64,000 nt of DNA. It comes from Candidatus Desulfovibrio kirbyi (GTDB lineage: Bacteria > Desulfobacterota > Desulfovibrionia > Desulfovibrionales > Desulfovibrionaceae). A model generated the notes under the pieces. It searched no databases and was not told where the DNA came from. It was given only the letters and a program-made list of their open reading frames with translations. The stretch lies in assembly GCA_013374015.1 (NCBI GenBank), contig BLLL01000007.1, positions 62,001 through 126,000 of the forward strand, given 5' to 3'. A program made the translations under genes and the position numbers. Below are positions 19,001-26,884 of this stretch, one piece after another. Every line of letters starts with the position of its first letter. The first letter of the stretch is position 1.

Positions 19001-19789
19001 CAGCGCGAACGCGACAGCCCCCATGCGCGCTGCGCCTTTTTTGCGCAACAGGGAAAGCGCGCCTGCGGCCAGCGCGCAGAGATACAGACACCAGTATGCG
19101 GGATGCGCCGGAGCGTGTTCAAAGGAAAGCGAGAAACCCCGTCCGATAAAATCTGTCAGCGGATTGCGCAGAAATCCGAGCAGTGCCAGTGCAACGGCCA
19201 GAACGGTGAGGAGTATCGGAATTGACGAGCGCGGGTGATCCCCGACCGGTTTTTCAAGGACAATATGGCGTGTCATGTCCACAGAGAGCCAGATGAAGAC
19301 AGTGCCCACGACAGCCATAAAGACGATGAGCACAAACGAAGCCATGCCGCCGTCTGACGCGTGGAGCAGCGCCTTGACTATCAGAGCGCGGCCTTCGGGA
19401 ACCAGAAAGGGGGATCCGCCAACCGCGGCCAGCAGTCCAAGAGCAAAGAGAGCGCCTGTTGCTGTGCCGTTACCGGAGCCGCGCAGCCTTTCAAAGGCGC
19501 TCTGGTCAGGGTATGTCGCGGACGGCGTGATTCCGGCCAGCGCCCTGAGCGCCAGAGAACGCGCAATAAGCTGAAAGATGACGTAAAGCCAGATGCCCGT
19601 GTAGGCTGTAGCGCTGTGGGCGCTGATGGCCAGACACACAATGCCCGCGTCATGGAGCGCGCCCCAGAGAATCAGGCGGCGGGGGTCTTTACGTTGCAAA
19701 ACAGCGTATGCGGTTGAGACCGCAAGCAGGGCAATGCCTGCCAGGAGCGGGAGGAAATTGCCGTCAGACTGGAACAGCGGTGATGACAT
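16052..19789 (-). CDS. cooM: Coo hydrogenase giant ion-translocating subunit (two antiporter modules)
   Basis: 1,245 aa from ATG 19789 (a TTG 9 codons upstream lacks a ribosome-binding site). It has an N-terminal ~270-residue membrane region, then one NuoL/M-type module (about residues 275-680; Glu335 in YWELM, Lys408 in FAAKAGLVPLHSWLPDAHPAAPS) and a second one (about 770-1190; FWEIMSSW, FVMKAAQLPLRIDWQMHPALAP). The second module keeps its key lysine but has RIDWQMHPALAP in place of the usual HTWLPDAHA loop. CooM proteins of R. rubrum and D. vulgaris have this size. Likely pumps H+ or Na+ in step with ferredoxin-linked H2 chemistry. First gene of the operon. Confidence 0.93.
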   Translation of the reverse strand: MSSPLFQSDGNFLPLLAGIALLAVSTAYAVLQRKDPRRLILWGALHDAGIVCLAISAHSATAYTGIWLYVIFQLIARSLALRALAGITPSATYPDQSAFERLRGSGNGTATGALFALGLLAAVGGSPFLVPEGRALIVKALLHASDGGMASFVLIVFMAVVGTVFIWLSVDMTRHIVLEKPVGDHPRSSIPILLTVLAVALALLGFLRNPLTDFIGRGFSLSFEHAPAHPAYWCLYLCALAAGALSLLRKKGAARMGAVAFALALILSYTVQSTPLTRLFLIIITLIGLIVSVYSLGYIHGERRGWYYFFLPLTFASLAGIVSAPGNDALYGYWELMTFASYFLVAHESNRTSFDAALKYYVICAGGALFMLPGLFLLEGLRGGLPAGISPVWIKIALTFCLAGFAAKAGLVPLHSWLPDAHPAAPSSVSGPLSGVITKMGLFGIVSVVFVMAGEQTGEMPGLFGLTWFGTALVSMGTATLIYGEIMALLQSDIKRMLAYSTLGQIGEITLVLGLGTWLATTGALWHVLNHAVMKDLLFLGAGALIVRTGSRNLADMKGLGRHMPWTVACMCVGLVSIMGLPPFGAFYSKYLMIQAAANAGQIWLSALILAGSLAGAIYYSRILKTLVFEERPAHLPVVAEAPLSMRLSLGVLAALSLLFCLVPQLPMNIIVAASSLCFEPILNDVGIMDALSVPWPIYVIVPIFGALLPALFTKDRKKAGWSSVAVLLFTALLVLLFGRGMDMLSYCFALIVPLIGALNMAYAVGYMEHSHTQWRFYGAFTCMCGALVGMAASRYLLSFFLFWEIMSSWTLYMAIAHEGTTPSLREAFKYFFFNLLGAGFLFVGICVLGPLTPFTTAVLDAVQPELSGYTAWLGMALLAVGFVMKAAQLPLRIDWQMHPALAPTPVSGYISSVLLKSAIVGLVKLFAMIGGAFAINGIVTAVDQHVINIFVMWIGGFTIIYSAVRALQVNGLKLIFIYSTVSQLGYMVLAVGAGGNLGWAGGLLHVFNHIFFKDLLFLICGSVMFTTHKESLEELGGIGRKMPFTLAVFAIGGLSLVGVPPTSGFSSKWLIYHALMQSGQPLLALLSLVGSVLTLAYVTKFLHAAFLGQLSANLDHVREAPVVMRIPMGILAFGCLVTGIFPGLALKPINTILTEYWLTPLNVNFAGVISGPGTWNATAISIMAALAFYTGRYFVRRFTRLHEIDVHTCGLPPQVASSRMGPTSIFGGVPFFTDTASTPEETQS

Positions 19790-19860
19790 AAGGCGCCCCG
19801 TGCAGTATAAATTCAATTAATTTACGTGCCAAAGAACAAAAAACTTGAACAGGTTTTTGC

Positions 19861-19889
19861 ATCTTAGACTAGTTTATTTTATTCTGCAA
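19861..19889 (-). promoter_or_regulatory. Candidate sigma-70 promoter of the coo operon
   Basis: On the minus strand, TTGCAG and TAAGAT are separated by 17 bp, about 70 bp upstream of the cooM start. No sigma-54 GG-N10-GC pair was found in the leader. Confidence 0.45.
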
Positions 19890-19994
19890 GCGTATAAAAA
19901 AAATTTCAAATTTTTATTCTATTGTTATTCTTCATATAATACTCTTTTTATCAGGTTTTACCACAGCGCGGGGGCATGCCCTTCATGAGGTCGC

Positions 19995-20103
19995 CTAGGC
20001 CGGAAAGCCCCATGAATGATGCCAAGCTTTATAACGTTCTTTGTCATATTCACTTTGCATGCTCAATAATTGCATCAGAGGCATAGCCACGATCCGCCAA
20101 AAG
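19995..20103 (-). mobile_element. IS5-family transposase remnant
   Basis: Two adjoining frames on the minus strand translate to LLADRGYASDAIIEHAK and EYDKERYKAWHH. These resemble two DDE-transposase segments of IS5-type elements, the ADRGYDSDAI catalytic-Asp region and the YDKxxYKxRH segment near the catalytic Glu, with the sequence between them deleted. The remnant lies in the 604-bp gap between the divergent coo and dsr operons; the rest of this gap holds promoters and leader hairpins but no gene. Confidence 0.65.
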
Positions 20104-20231
20104 GCTATGGTGCGGCGAACCCGCCAATCAGAGCAATTGACTGTTACAATCTGCCGTTGTATCTATTGTGTAATAAACGCCCTGAGCGGCATATTTTTTT
20201 GTAAAAAACCAGCAAAATTTTCTCAGAATGG

Positions 20232-20262
20232 TTGTCATAAAATAGAAATAATGAGATATAAA
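20232..20262 (+). promoter_or_regulatory. Candidate dsrABD promoter
   Basis: TTGTCA and TATAAA lie 19 bp apart, about 130 bp upstream of dsrA, giving a long 5' leader. The spacing is longer than ideal, and a further TTGACT-N17-TATCTA pair at 20137-20165 is an alternative. Confidence 0.35.
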
Positions 20263-20354
20263 TGCTAAAGAGGATGACATGCGTCTAAAATTTGTCCCAT
20301 GTTTCCGGCAAGCGTGTTCCGATGCCCGTGCCGGATAGCCTGACAGAAAGACTC

Positions 20355-20373
20355 GTCACGCGGATCGCGTGAC
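20355..20373 (+). promoter_or_regulatory. Hairpin in the dsrA leader
   Basis: Perfect 8-bp stem GTCACGCG / CGCGTGAC with a GAT loop, ending about 12 bp before the AGTGGAGG ribosome-binding site of dsrA. A second potential stem (CCGGCA / TGCCGG) lies about 25-50 bp further upstream. Either could influence mRNA stability or translation. Confidence 0.4.
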
Positions 20374-20393
20374 ATAACAAATCCAGTGGAGGT

Positions 20394-21713
20394 ATGGCAA
20401 TGACAAAACATGCGACTCCCTTGTTGGACCAGCTTGAATCCGGCCCTTGGCCAAGCTTTGTGTCTGACATCAAACAGGAAGCAGAGGCCCGGGCAAAAAA
20501 TCCCAAGGGGCTTGATTATCAAATTCCAGCGGATTGTCCGGACGATTTGCTCGGCGTGCTGGAGCTTTCCTATGCGGAAAAAGAAACCCACTGGAAGCAC
20601 GGCGGCATTGTGGGTGTTTTCGGATACGGCGGCGGCGTTATCGGCCGTTACTGCGACCAGCCGGAAAAATTCCCCGGTGTGGCGCACTTTCACACCATGC
20701 GCGTAGCTCAGCCGGCCGGCAAATATTACAATACAAAATTTTTGCGTGATCTGTGCGATATCTGGGACCTGCGCGGTTCCGGAATCACAAACATGCACGG
20801 CTCTACCGGCGATATCGTGCTTCTGGGCACCCAGACGCCACAGCTTGAAGAAATTTTTTATGAACTGACCCACAATATGAATGTTGACCTTGGCGGTTCC
20901 GGTTCCAACCTGCGCACGCCGGAGGCATGTCTTGGGCAGTCCAGGTGCGAATATGCCTGTTACAACGCCCAAGATTTGTGCTATCAGCTGACTCAGGACT
21001 ATCAGGACGAACTGCACCGTCCGGCCTTTCCCTACAAATTTAAATTCAAGTTTGACGCCTGTCCCAACGGCTGTGTGTGCGCCATGGCGCGCTCGGATTT
21101 TGCCGTGGTGGGCACATGGAAAGACGATATCAAGATTGATCAGGAAAAAGTCAAAGCCTATGCCGGCGGCGTTCTCAAGCCCAATGCCGGCGCGCATTCC
21201 GGTCGTGACTGGGGCAAGTTTGATCTGCAGAAAGAAGTGGTCGAACGCTGCCCCTCGCGCTGCATGAAGTGGGACGGATCAAAGCTTTCCATTGTGACCG
21301 CCGGGTGCGTGCGTTGTATGCACTGCATCAACACCATGCCGCAGGCATTGCGTATTGGTGACGAACGTGGGGCAAGTATCCTCGTGGGTGCCAAGGCTCC
21401 TGTGGTGGACGGCTCCCAGATGGGTTCGTTGCTTGTGCCTTTTGTCAAAGTTGAGCCGCCCTATGACGAGGTCAAGGAAGTTATCGAAAAAATTTGGGAC
21501 TGGTGGATGGAAGAAGGCAAAAATCGCGAGCGTGTGGGCGAGACAATGAAGCGTCTGTCCTTCCAGAAATTGCTGGAAGTGACCGATATTCCCGCCTCTG
21601 CCTGTCATGTGAAGGAGCCGCGCTCCAATCCGTACATTTTCTTCAAGGAAGATGAAGTGCCCGGCGGTTGGTCGCATGATCTCGCCGCTTACCGCAACCG
21701 CCATCAACGCTAA
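20394..21713 (+). CDS. dsrA: Dissimilatory sulfite reductase alpha subunit
   Basis: 439 aa, normal length. It reduces sulfite as part of the DsrAB heterotetramer in the cytoplasm, the last step of sulfate respiration. Siroheme-[4Fe-4S] ligand cysteines are Cys179/Cys185 (CLGQSRC) and Cys223/Cys227 (CPNGC); the inserted ferredoxin domain has Cys286, Cys290 (CPSRC) and Cys305, Cys308, Cys311 (CVRCMHC). The opening [19 protein letters not shown] is typical of Desulfovibrio DsrA. A second in-frame ATG at 20400 is an alternative start. Confidence 0.98.
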   Translation: MAMTKHATPLLDQLESGPWPSFVSDIKQEAEARAKNPKGLDYQIPADCPDDLLGVLELSYAEKETHWKHGGIVGVFGYGGGVIGRYCDQPEKFPGVAHFHTMRVAQPAGKYYNTKFLRDLCDIWDLRGSGITNMHGSTGDIVLLGTQTPQLEEIFYELTHNMNVDLGGSGSNLRTPEACLGQSRCEYACYNAQDLCYQLTQDYQDELHRPAFPYKFKFKFDACPNGCVCAMARSDFAVVGTWKDDIKIDQEKVKAYAGGVLKPNAGAHSGRDWGKFDLQKEVVERCPSRCMKWDGSKLSIVTAGCVRCMHCINTMPQALRIGDERGASILVGAKAPVVDGSQMGSLLVPFVKVEPPYDEVKEVIEKIWDWWMEEGKNRERVGETMKRLSFQKLLEVTDIPASACHVKEPRSNPYIFFKEDEVPGGWSHDLAAYRNRHQR

Positions 21714-21726
21714 AGGGGAGAAGAAC

Positions 21727-22872
21727 ATGGCTTTTATTTCTTCAGGGTACAATCCCTCAAAACCGATGGAAAACCGTATCACTGACATCGGCCCCCATAA
21801 GTATGATTCGTACTTTCCGCCGGTTATCAAAAAGAATTTCGGCAAGTGGCTGTACCACGAAATTCTGGAGCCGGGCGTACTTGTGCATGTGGCCAAAAGT
21901 GGCGATAGAGTTTACTCTATTCGCGTGGGCGGCACGCGCACCATGTCCGTCACACACATCCGCGAGCTTTGCGAGATCGCCGACAAGCACTGCGGCGGGC
22001 ATCTGCGCTTTACAACACGCAACAACATTGAATTTATGGTGACCGATAAATCTGCCATGAAGGCTCTGCGTGACGACCTGAACTCCCGTAAATTCCCGGG
22101 CGGCTCTTTCAAATTTCCTGTGGGCGGCACGGGCGCGGGCATCAGCAATATGGTGCATACCCAAGGCTGGGTGCACTGCCATACGCCGGCCACGGATGCC
22201 TCAGGCCCTGTGAAATGCGTGATGGACGCCGTGTTTGAGGATTTCAAAAACATGCGTATGCCGGCGCCTGTGCGTATTGCGCTTGCCTGCTGTATAAACA
22301 TGTGCGGCGCGGTGCACTGTTCGGACATCGGCCTTGTGGGCATACACCGCAAACCGCCCATGATCGACCACGAATGGGCTGACCAGCTCTGTGAAATTCC
22401 CCTGGCTGTCTCAGCCTGTCCCACAGCGGCCGTGCGTCCCACAACGGTGGAATACAAGGGCGAAAAAGTGAAATCCATAGCCATCAAGGAAGACAGGTGC
22501 ATGTACTGCGGCAACTGCTACACCATGTGCCCGGCCCTGCCCATTTCAGACGGCGAGGGAGACGGCATTGCCATTATGGTGGGCGGTAAGGTGTCCAACC
22601 GTATCTCCATGCCCAAGTTCTCCAAGGTGGTTGTCGGCTACATCCCCAATGAGCCGCCGCGTTGGCCCACACTGACCAAGATGGTGAAGCACATTGTCGA
22701 AGTATACGCGGCCAATGCCGAAAAATATGAACGCCTTGGCGACTGGGCGGAACGTATCGGCTGGGAAAGTTTCTTCAAGCTCACAGGACTTGAGTTTACC
22801 CATCATCTTATTGACGACTTCCGTGACCCAGCCTATTATACATGGCGGCAGAGCACACAGTTCAAATTCTAG
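21727..22872 (+). CDS. dsrB: Dissimilatory sulfite reductase beta subunit
   Basis: 381 aa. ATG 21727 follows an AAGGGGAGAAG site, 13 bp after the dsrA stop; the frame upstream lies inside dsrA. The catalytic siroheme-cluster cysteines are Cys151, Cys188/Cys189 and Cys193 ([10 protein letters not shown]), and the ferredoxin domain has Cys231 (SACPTAA) plus Cys258, Cys261 and Cys264 (CMYCGNC). DsrB carries the active siroheme of DsrAB in Desulfovibrio. Confidence 0.98.
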   Translation: MAFISSGYNPSKPMENRITDIGPHKYDSYFPPVIKKNFGKWLYHEILEPGVLVHVAKSGDRVYSIRVGGTRTMSVTHIRELCEIADKHCGGHLRFTTRNNIEFMVTDKSAMKALRDDLNSRKFPGGSFKFPVGGTGAGISNMVHTQGWVHCHTPATDASGPVKCVMDAVFEDFKNMRMPAPVRIALACCINMCGAVHCSDIGLVGIHRKPPMIDHEWADQLCEIPLAVSACPTAAVRPTTVEYKGEKVKSIAIKEDRCMYCGNCYTMCPALPISDGEGDGIAIMVGGKVSNRISMPKFSKVVVGYIPNEPPRWPTLTKMVKHIVEVYAANAEKYERLGDWAERIGWESFFKLTGLEFTHHLIDDFRDPAYYTWRQSTQFKF

Positions 22873-22940
22873 GCATTTGATTGCCCCGTGCGGCGGCAGG
22901 AGAGTGTCTGCGCCGCGCGGAAAACCATCTGGAGAATGTT

Positions 22941-23174
22941 ATGGTTGACAAAGATGTTGTTGTGGATTTCCTGAACAGCAAGTCCGGCTCCAAAACAAAA
23001 TTTTATTTTAATGATTTTACAGCCCTGTTTCCGAACAAAGGACCGCGCGAGGTGAAAAAAATTCTCACCGCTCTGGTCAATGAGGAAGTGCTGGAGTTCT
23101 GGTCTTCAGGTTCCACGACCATGTACGGCCTGAAAGGCGCCGGCAAGCAGTCGCACGCTGAAGGCGAATCATAA
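22941..23174 (+). CDS. dsrD: DsrD, small winged-helix protein of the dsr operon
   Basis: 77 aa, starting VDKDVVVDFLNSKSGSKTKFYF; ATG 22941 has a GGAGAATG site. DsrD is an allosteric activator of DsrAB in sulfate reducers and occurs directly after dsrB, as here. No catalytic motif. It is the last gene of the operon, followed by a terminator; the cobyrinate a,c-diamide synthase gene that often comes next in Desulfovibrio is replaced by trmFO on the opposite strand. Confidence 0.95.
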   Translation: MVDKDVVVDFLNSKSGSKTKFYFNDFTALFPNKGPREVKKILTALVNEEVLEFWSSGSTTMYGLKGAGKQSHAEGES

Positions 23175-23189
23175 GCCTTCTCTCTGACC

Positions 23190-23208
23190 AGCGGTATGCC
23201 GCTTTTTT
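23190..23208 (+). terminator. Terminator of dsrABD
   Basis: Short stem AGCGG / CCGCT with a 4-nt loop followed by six T, 16 bp after the dsrD stop and before the end of the convergent trmFO gene. Confidence 0.55.
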
Positions 23209-23221
23209 CCCTTGACATGCC

Positions 23222-24613
23222 CTACCGCAGGATGATTGCGGAGTTCGAATGGGCTGCAGCCGCAAGCCATGCGGCGAAGGCCTTTCTTGCCCGCGCCGCA
23301 TACAGGAATCTTCTGTCTTTTTTACGCGCTTTTTCGTCCAGTTCAGGCATCAGTCCAAAATGCGCGTTGGAAGGCTGAAACTGTTTTGCCGGTCGTTGTA
23401 GATGGGTCAACAGTGCGCCCAGCGCGCTTTCCGGCGGCGGCAACGTAAGCCCGCGACGTGCCGCCAGCAAAAGGCCAAGCCACAGCCCGCAGGCGGCTGA
23501 TTCCACATAGCCTTCCACGCCTGCGATCTGCCCGGCCAGAAAGACGCGCGGTCGCGCTCTGAGGCTGAGGTCGGCTTGCAGCACAACCGGCGCGTTTACA
23601 TATGTATTTCGGTGCATACTGCCGTACCGAACAAATTCCGCCTTACTCATGCCTGGCACGAGACGAAACACTCTGGCCTGTTCTGACTGGACAAGCCGCG
23701 TTTGACAGCCTACCAGATTGCAGGTTGCGCTGTCGGCGGTTTCTGCGCGCAGTTGCAGCACTGCCCAAGGTCTGAGGCCTGTGCGCGGATCAATAAAACC
23801 CACCGGTTTGAGCGGGCCGAAGGTCAAGGTGCGCGGGCCGCGCTCCGCCAGCGCCTCCACAGGCATACAGCCCTCAAAATGCTTAATCGTTTCAAAACTG
23901 TGAGATTTCGTCTTGCGGGCAGCGATCAGGGCATGATAAAAAATTTCGTATTCCTCGCGGGTCATGGGGCAGTTGAGATAATCGCCCTGGCCCGACGTTT
24001 CCCCATTTTCCACGCCGTAGCGCGATGCCCGAAACACAACGCCCATATCCAGTGAATGGGTCCACACAATGGGGGCAACAGCGTCATAAAAATAGCAGTG
24101 CTCAGATCCTGTTATTTCTGCGAGAGAAGCGGCAATGCCCTCGGAGGCCAAGGGGCCCGCCGCTACAACAACCGCCCGCGCCTCCGTAAGCACAGGGTCG
24201 TCAAGGGAGGCGACACAGCGTTCAATACGGGCTATGCGGGGATGCGCCGCTATTTTCGCAGTTATGGTCACGGAAAAAAGCTCACGGTCAACGGCCAGGG
24301 CCTTGCCGGCAGGCACAGCGCACGCATCGGCCACCGCCATGCACTGACTGCCAAGCTCGCGCATCTCCGCTTTCAAAAGTCCCACGCCCGAGGTGAGTTC
24401 ATTGGAACGTAAGGAATTTGAGCAGACAAGCTCCGCCAGACAATCACTTGTGTGCGCGGGAGATCGCGCGCCCGGTTTTTGCTCGAAAAGCATAACATGA
24501 CAGCCCGCGCACGCCAGCGTGAGCGCACATTCGCACCCGGCAAGGCCGCCGCCGACAACAGCGACAAAGGGTTGCTTGCCCTCTGGATCTTCCCGCACTA
24601 CACCGCAACACAT
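23222..24613 (-). CDS. trmFO: Methylenetetrahydrofolate-tRNA (uracil-5)-methyltransferase
   Basis: 463 aa folate/FAD-dependent enzyme making ribothymidine-54 in the T loop of tRNA. The FAD-binding motif VAVVGGGLAGCECALTLA opens the protein; further family landmarks are ELVCSNSLRSNELTSGVGLLKAEMRELGS, YLNCPMTREEYEIFYHAL and LAGQIAGVEGYVESAACGLW. Length is at the upper normal range. It is convergent with dsrABD. Confidence 0.93.
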   Translation of the reverse strand: MCCGVVREDPEGKQPFVAVVGGGLAGCECALTLACAGCHVMLFEQKPGARSPAHTSDCLAELVCSNSLRSNELTSGVGLLKAEMRELGSQCMAVADACAVPAGKALAVDRELFSVTITAKIAAHPRIARIERCVASLDDPVLTEARAVVVAAGPLASEGIAASLAEITGSEHCYFYDAVAPIVWTHSLDMGVVFRASRYGVENGETSGQGDYLNCPMTREEYEIFYHALIAARKTKSHSFETIKHFEGCMPVEALAERGPRTLTFGPLKPVGFIDPRTGLRPWAVLQLRAETADSATCNLVGCQTRLVQSEQARVFRLVPGMSKAEFVRYGSMHRNTYVNAPVVLQADLSLRARPRVFLAGQIAGVEGYVESAACGLWLGLLLAARRGLTLPPPESALGALLTHLQRPAKQFQPSNAHFGLMPELDEKARKKDRRFLYAARARKAFAAWLAAAAHSNSAIILR

Positions 24614-24794
24614 ACTACTACCCTGTTCCTTGGCCTTCTCAATTTTTTGATCAGCCTGAAAGGAGCGATTTTTCCGTTCTACCCTCTAATGACGTCAGAT
24701 TGCAGCCTTTTTCGGGACTCGTCAAGAATCCGCTCAAAATCTTCAGTTGTTTCTGGATAATTCTGAAAATTTCGTAAATCATGCCTACACGCTC

Positions 24795-24823
24795 TTGACA
24801 AGACACGGCGAAAAAGTTATAAA
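24795..24823 (+). promoter_or_regulatory. Near-consensus sigma-70 promoter
   Basis: TTGACA, a 17-bp spacer and TATAAA, in the 331-bp gap after trmFO and upstream of the 52-aa ORF and the OmpH-like gene. Downstream of it, at about 24855-24931, a frame without start codon reads VAVEEAYRKFETSRLPILK and ends in TAG; it may be a gene scrap. Nothing else is seen in the gap. Confidence 0.65.
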
Positions 24824-24944
24824 AGTCGGAACATGTATTTTAAGATGAAGCGGTAGCGCGCGTAGCCGTTGAAGAGGCGTATCGCAAATTTGAAACGTCG
24901 CGTCTGCCGATTCTTAAACCACTTGAAATCCCATAGGAAACATA

Positions 24945-25103
24945 ATGTCGCGTAAAAATATTATTTTTCTGGCTGCTCTACTCTGCGCCGGCTACTCCGC
25001 GCGGGAGCGTAAAACTGGTGCGCACGGCGATGCCCTGCCTTCGTCAGCGCCGTCCGTGGGGGAGGCTTCGCCAACCTTGTCTTTCTTCATGAACCTTTCA
25101 TAG
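24945..25103 (+). CDS. Small exported or membrane hypothetical protein
   Basis: 52 aa, ATG 24945 with a TAGGAAACATA leader. The N-terminus (MSRKNIIFLAALLCAGYSA) looks like a signal peptide with basic start and hydrophobic core; the cysteine after ALL could be a poor lipobox. The rest is Ala/Ser/Pro-rich without a motif. It is followed after 16 bp by the OmpH-like gene and is probably co-transcribed from the promoter at 24795. Confidence 0.4.
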   Translation: MSRKNIIFLAALLCAGYSARERKTGAHGDALPSSAPSVGEASPTLSFFMNLS

Positions 25104-25119
25104 CCATTGTGAGTGCGCG

Positions 25120-25722
25120 ATGAACACACTTTTTTTGCACTTTTTGCGTTTTCGGCATTTTTGGCCGGTAGTTTTGATCCTGCTGGTCCCCGTCCACGTT
25201 GCGTCTTCCGCCGTGCGCGTGTCCGGCAATCCACTGGTAGTGGTGGATATGGAGCGAGTGCAGCGTGAAACCAAAGCCGGCAAGGCGGCAACTGCGCATC
25301 TGGAAGCGGTGAGGCAGCGTTTGCAGCAGGGCATGGACGAGTTTCAGAAAAGCGTCAAAAATGAATCCGAACCACGGCGCGCGGAAATGGTGACCAATGC
25401 TAAACTGCAACTGGAACAGCATCTGAAGCTGTACAAGACTGCGGCCTGGGGGTTGGTGAACACAGATATCTTGCGGGAGACCGGAACCTGGCAGAAAGCC
25501 CGCCCGGGGACACTGGTGATCGCCCGCCAGATTCTGCTGGCCGCTGACGAAATGCTGGATATAACCCCTGACATCATCACGGCTATGGACGCTGCCGATG
25601 TGCCCACTTTTGCGGAACTGCCCGTGGTGAATATTGCGCCCGCCGTGTGTGCACCGGGCAAAAAGCCGGCGGCAAAACAGCCGCCGCCGAAGAAAGGGCA
25701 GGCAATGCCTGACGTGCGATAA
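25120..25722 (+). CDS. OmpH/Skp-like periplasmic protein
   Basis: 200 aa. A hydrophobic N-terminal segment (HFWPVVLILLVPVHVASSA) acts as signal peptide or anchor. Residues 38-115 resemble the OmpH/Skp pattern: VVVDMERVQRETKAGKAA, then a long charged helical region likely to form coiled coil. The C-terminus is Pro/Lys-rich (KKPAAKQPPPKKG). It may be a periplasmic chaperone, but it is longer than Skp and lacks neighbours such as bamA or lpxD, so the role is open. Confidence 0.6.
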   Translation: MNTLFLHFLRFRHFWPVVLILLVPVHVASSAVRVSGNPLVVVDMERVQRETKAGKAATAHLEAVRQRLQQGMDEFQKSVKNESEPRRAEMVTNAKLQLEQHLKLYKTAAWGLVNTDILRETGTWQKARPGTLVIARQILLAADEMLDITPDIITAMDAADVPTFAELPVVNIAPAVCAPGKKPAAKQPPPKKGQAMPDVR

Positions 25723-25727
25723 GCTTT

Positions 25728-26882
25728 TTAATCCTTGTAGGGCGATATGTCGCGCAATGTTTTGATGATTTTTGGGAATTTTTCAATCACATAGTCCACA
25801 TCCTCTTCCGTGGTGTAGCAGGAGAGCGAAAGGCGTATTGAGCCGTGGGCATAGGTGAAAGGCACGCCCATGGCGCGCAGGACGTGCGAAGGCTCTAGGC
25901 TGCCTGAGGTGCACGCCGAACCGGAACTCGCGCATATGCCAAGGCGGTCAAGCATCAGGAGGATTGCCTCCCCTTCCACATTTTTGAACGAAATATTGCT
26001 GGTATTGGACAGGCGATTTTCCGTATCCCCGTTGACGATGCAGTGCGGGATTTGCCCAAGAATACCGTTTTCCAGTTTATTGCGCAGGCTGGAGACCTGA
26101 ATGCGCTCTTTCTGAATGTGGTCTGCGGCAAGCTGTGCGGCACCGCCCAGCCCTATGATGTAGGGCACATTTTCCGTGCCGGCTCTTCGGCCGCTTTCCT
26201 GATGGCCGCCCCGCAAAAACGGACGAAAACGCACGCCCCTGCGCACATAGAACACGCCAATGCCCTTGGGCGCGTGTATTTTGTGCCCGGAAAGGGAGAG
26301 CATGTCGGCATGCAGGTGTTTGAGGTCAATAGGTGTTTTTCCCACAGCCTGTACTGCGTCCGTATGAAAAAGCACGCCTTTTTCTTTGGCTGCCTCTGCC
26401 ATGCGTGCGATGGGATAGATATTGCCGACCTCATTATTGGCAAACATGATGGAAACCAGCGCGGTATCTTCAGACAGGGCGGCGGCGTATTCGTCCATAT
26501 CCAGGCGGCCTTTATTGTCCACGCCAAGGTAGGTGACGCGGTATCCCTGGCGTTCCCAGTACTGCGCCACGTTGAGCACGGCCGGATGTTCCACGCGGGT
26601 TGTGATCAACCGGCGTTTTTCAGGCTGGGTCTGCACGGCGGACCAGAATGCCGCATTGTCGCTTTCAGAACCGCAGGAAGTGAAGATAATTTCGTCCGGC
26701 TCCGCCCCAAGCAGCGCGGCTACGCTTTCGCGGGCATCTTCTATAGCTGCGGCCACCTGACCGCCGAAGTTGTGCAGGCTTGAGGGGTTGCCGTAAAGGG
26801 AACCGAGATAAGGCAGCATGGCCGCAAGTACGCCTGAATCCACAGCGGAAGTGGCGTTATTGTCAAGATAGATGGTTTTCAT
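25728..26882 (-). CDS. nifS: Cysteine desulfurase NifS
   Basis: 384 aa PLP enzyme taking sulfur from cysteine for Fe-S assembly. The PLP lysine is in SLSGHKIHAPKG and the active-site cysteine loop is SSGSACTSGSLEPSHVLRAMG, the group I pattern with long mobile loop. It begins 2 bp after nifU. No nitrogenase genes are near; in Desulfovibrio and other anaerobes NifUS serve as general Fe-S machinery, which suits the many Fe-S proteins here. Confidence 0.95.
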   Translation of the reverse strand: MKTIYLDNNATSAVDSGVLAAMLPYLGSLYGNPSSLHNFGGQVAAAIEDARESVAALLGAEPDEIIFTSCGSESDNAAFWSAVQTQPEKRRLITTRVEHPAVLNVAQYWERQGYRVTYLGVDNKGRLDMDEYAAALSEDTALVSIMFANNEVGNIYPIARMAEAAKEKGVLFHTDAVQAVGKTPIDLKHLHADMLSLSGHKIHAPKGIGVFYVRRGVRFRPFLRGGHQESGRRAGTENVPYIIGLGGAAQLAADHIQKERIQVSSLRNKLENGILGQIPHCIVNGDTENRLSNTSNISFKNVEGEAILLMLDRLGICASSGSACTSGSLEPSHVLRAMGVPFTYAHGSIRLSLSCYTTEEDVDYVIEKFPKIIKTLRDISPYKD

Positions 26883-26884
26883 GG

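Noticed and set aside
19817..19850. Sigma-54 promoter upstream of cooM (TGGCAC present)
   Set aside because: The required GC element at the -12 spacing is missing.
20265..21197. 310-codon minus-strand frame opposite dsrA
   Set aside because: Antisense shadow of dsrA; no start signal and no plausible motifs.
23236..23448. Small plus-strand ORFs in the 3' part of trmFO
   Set aside because: They fall entirely within the trmFO coding sequence and have no ribosome-binding site or motif.
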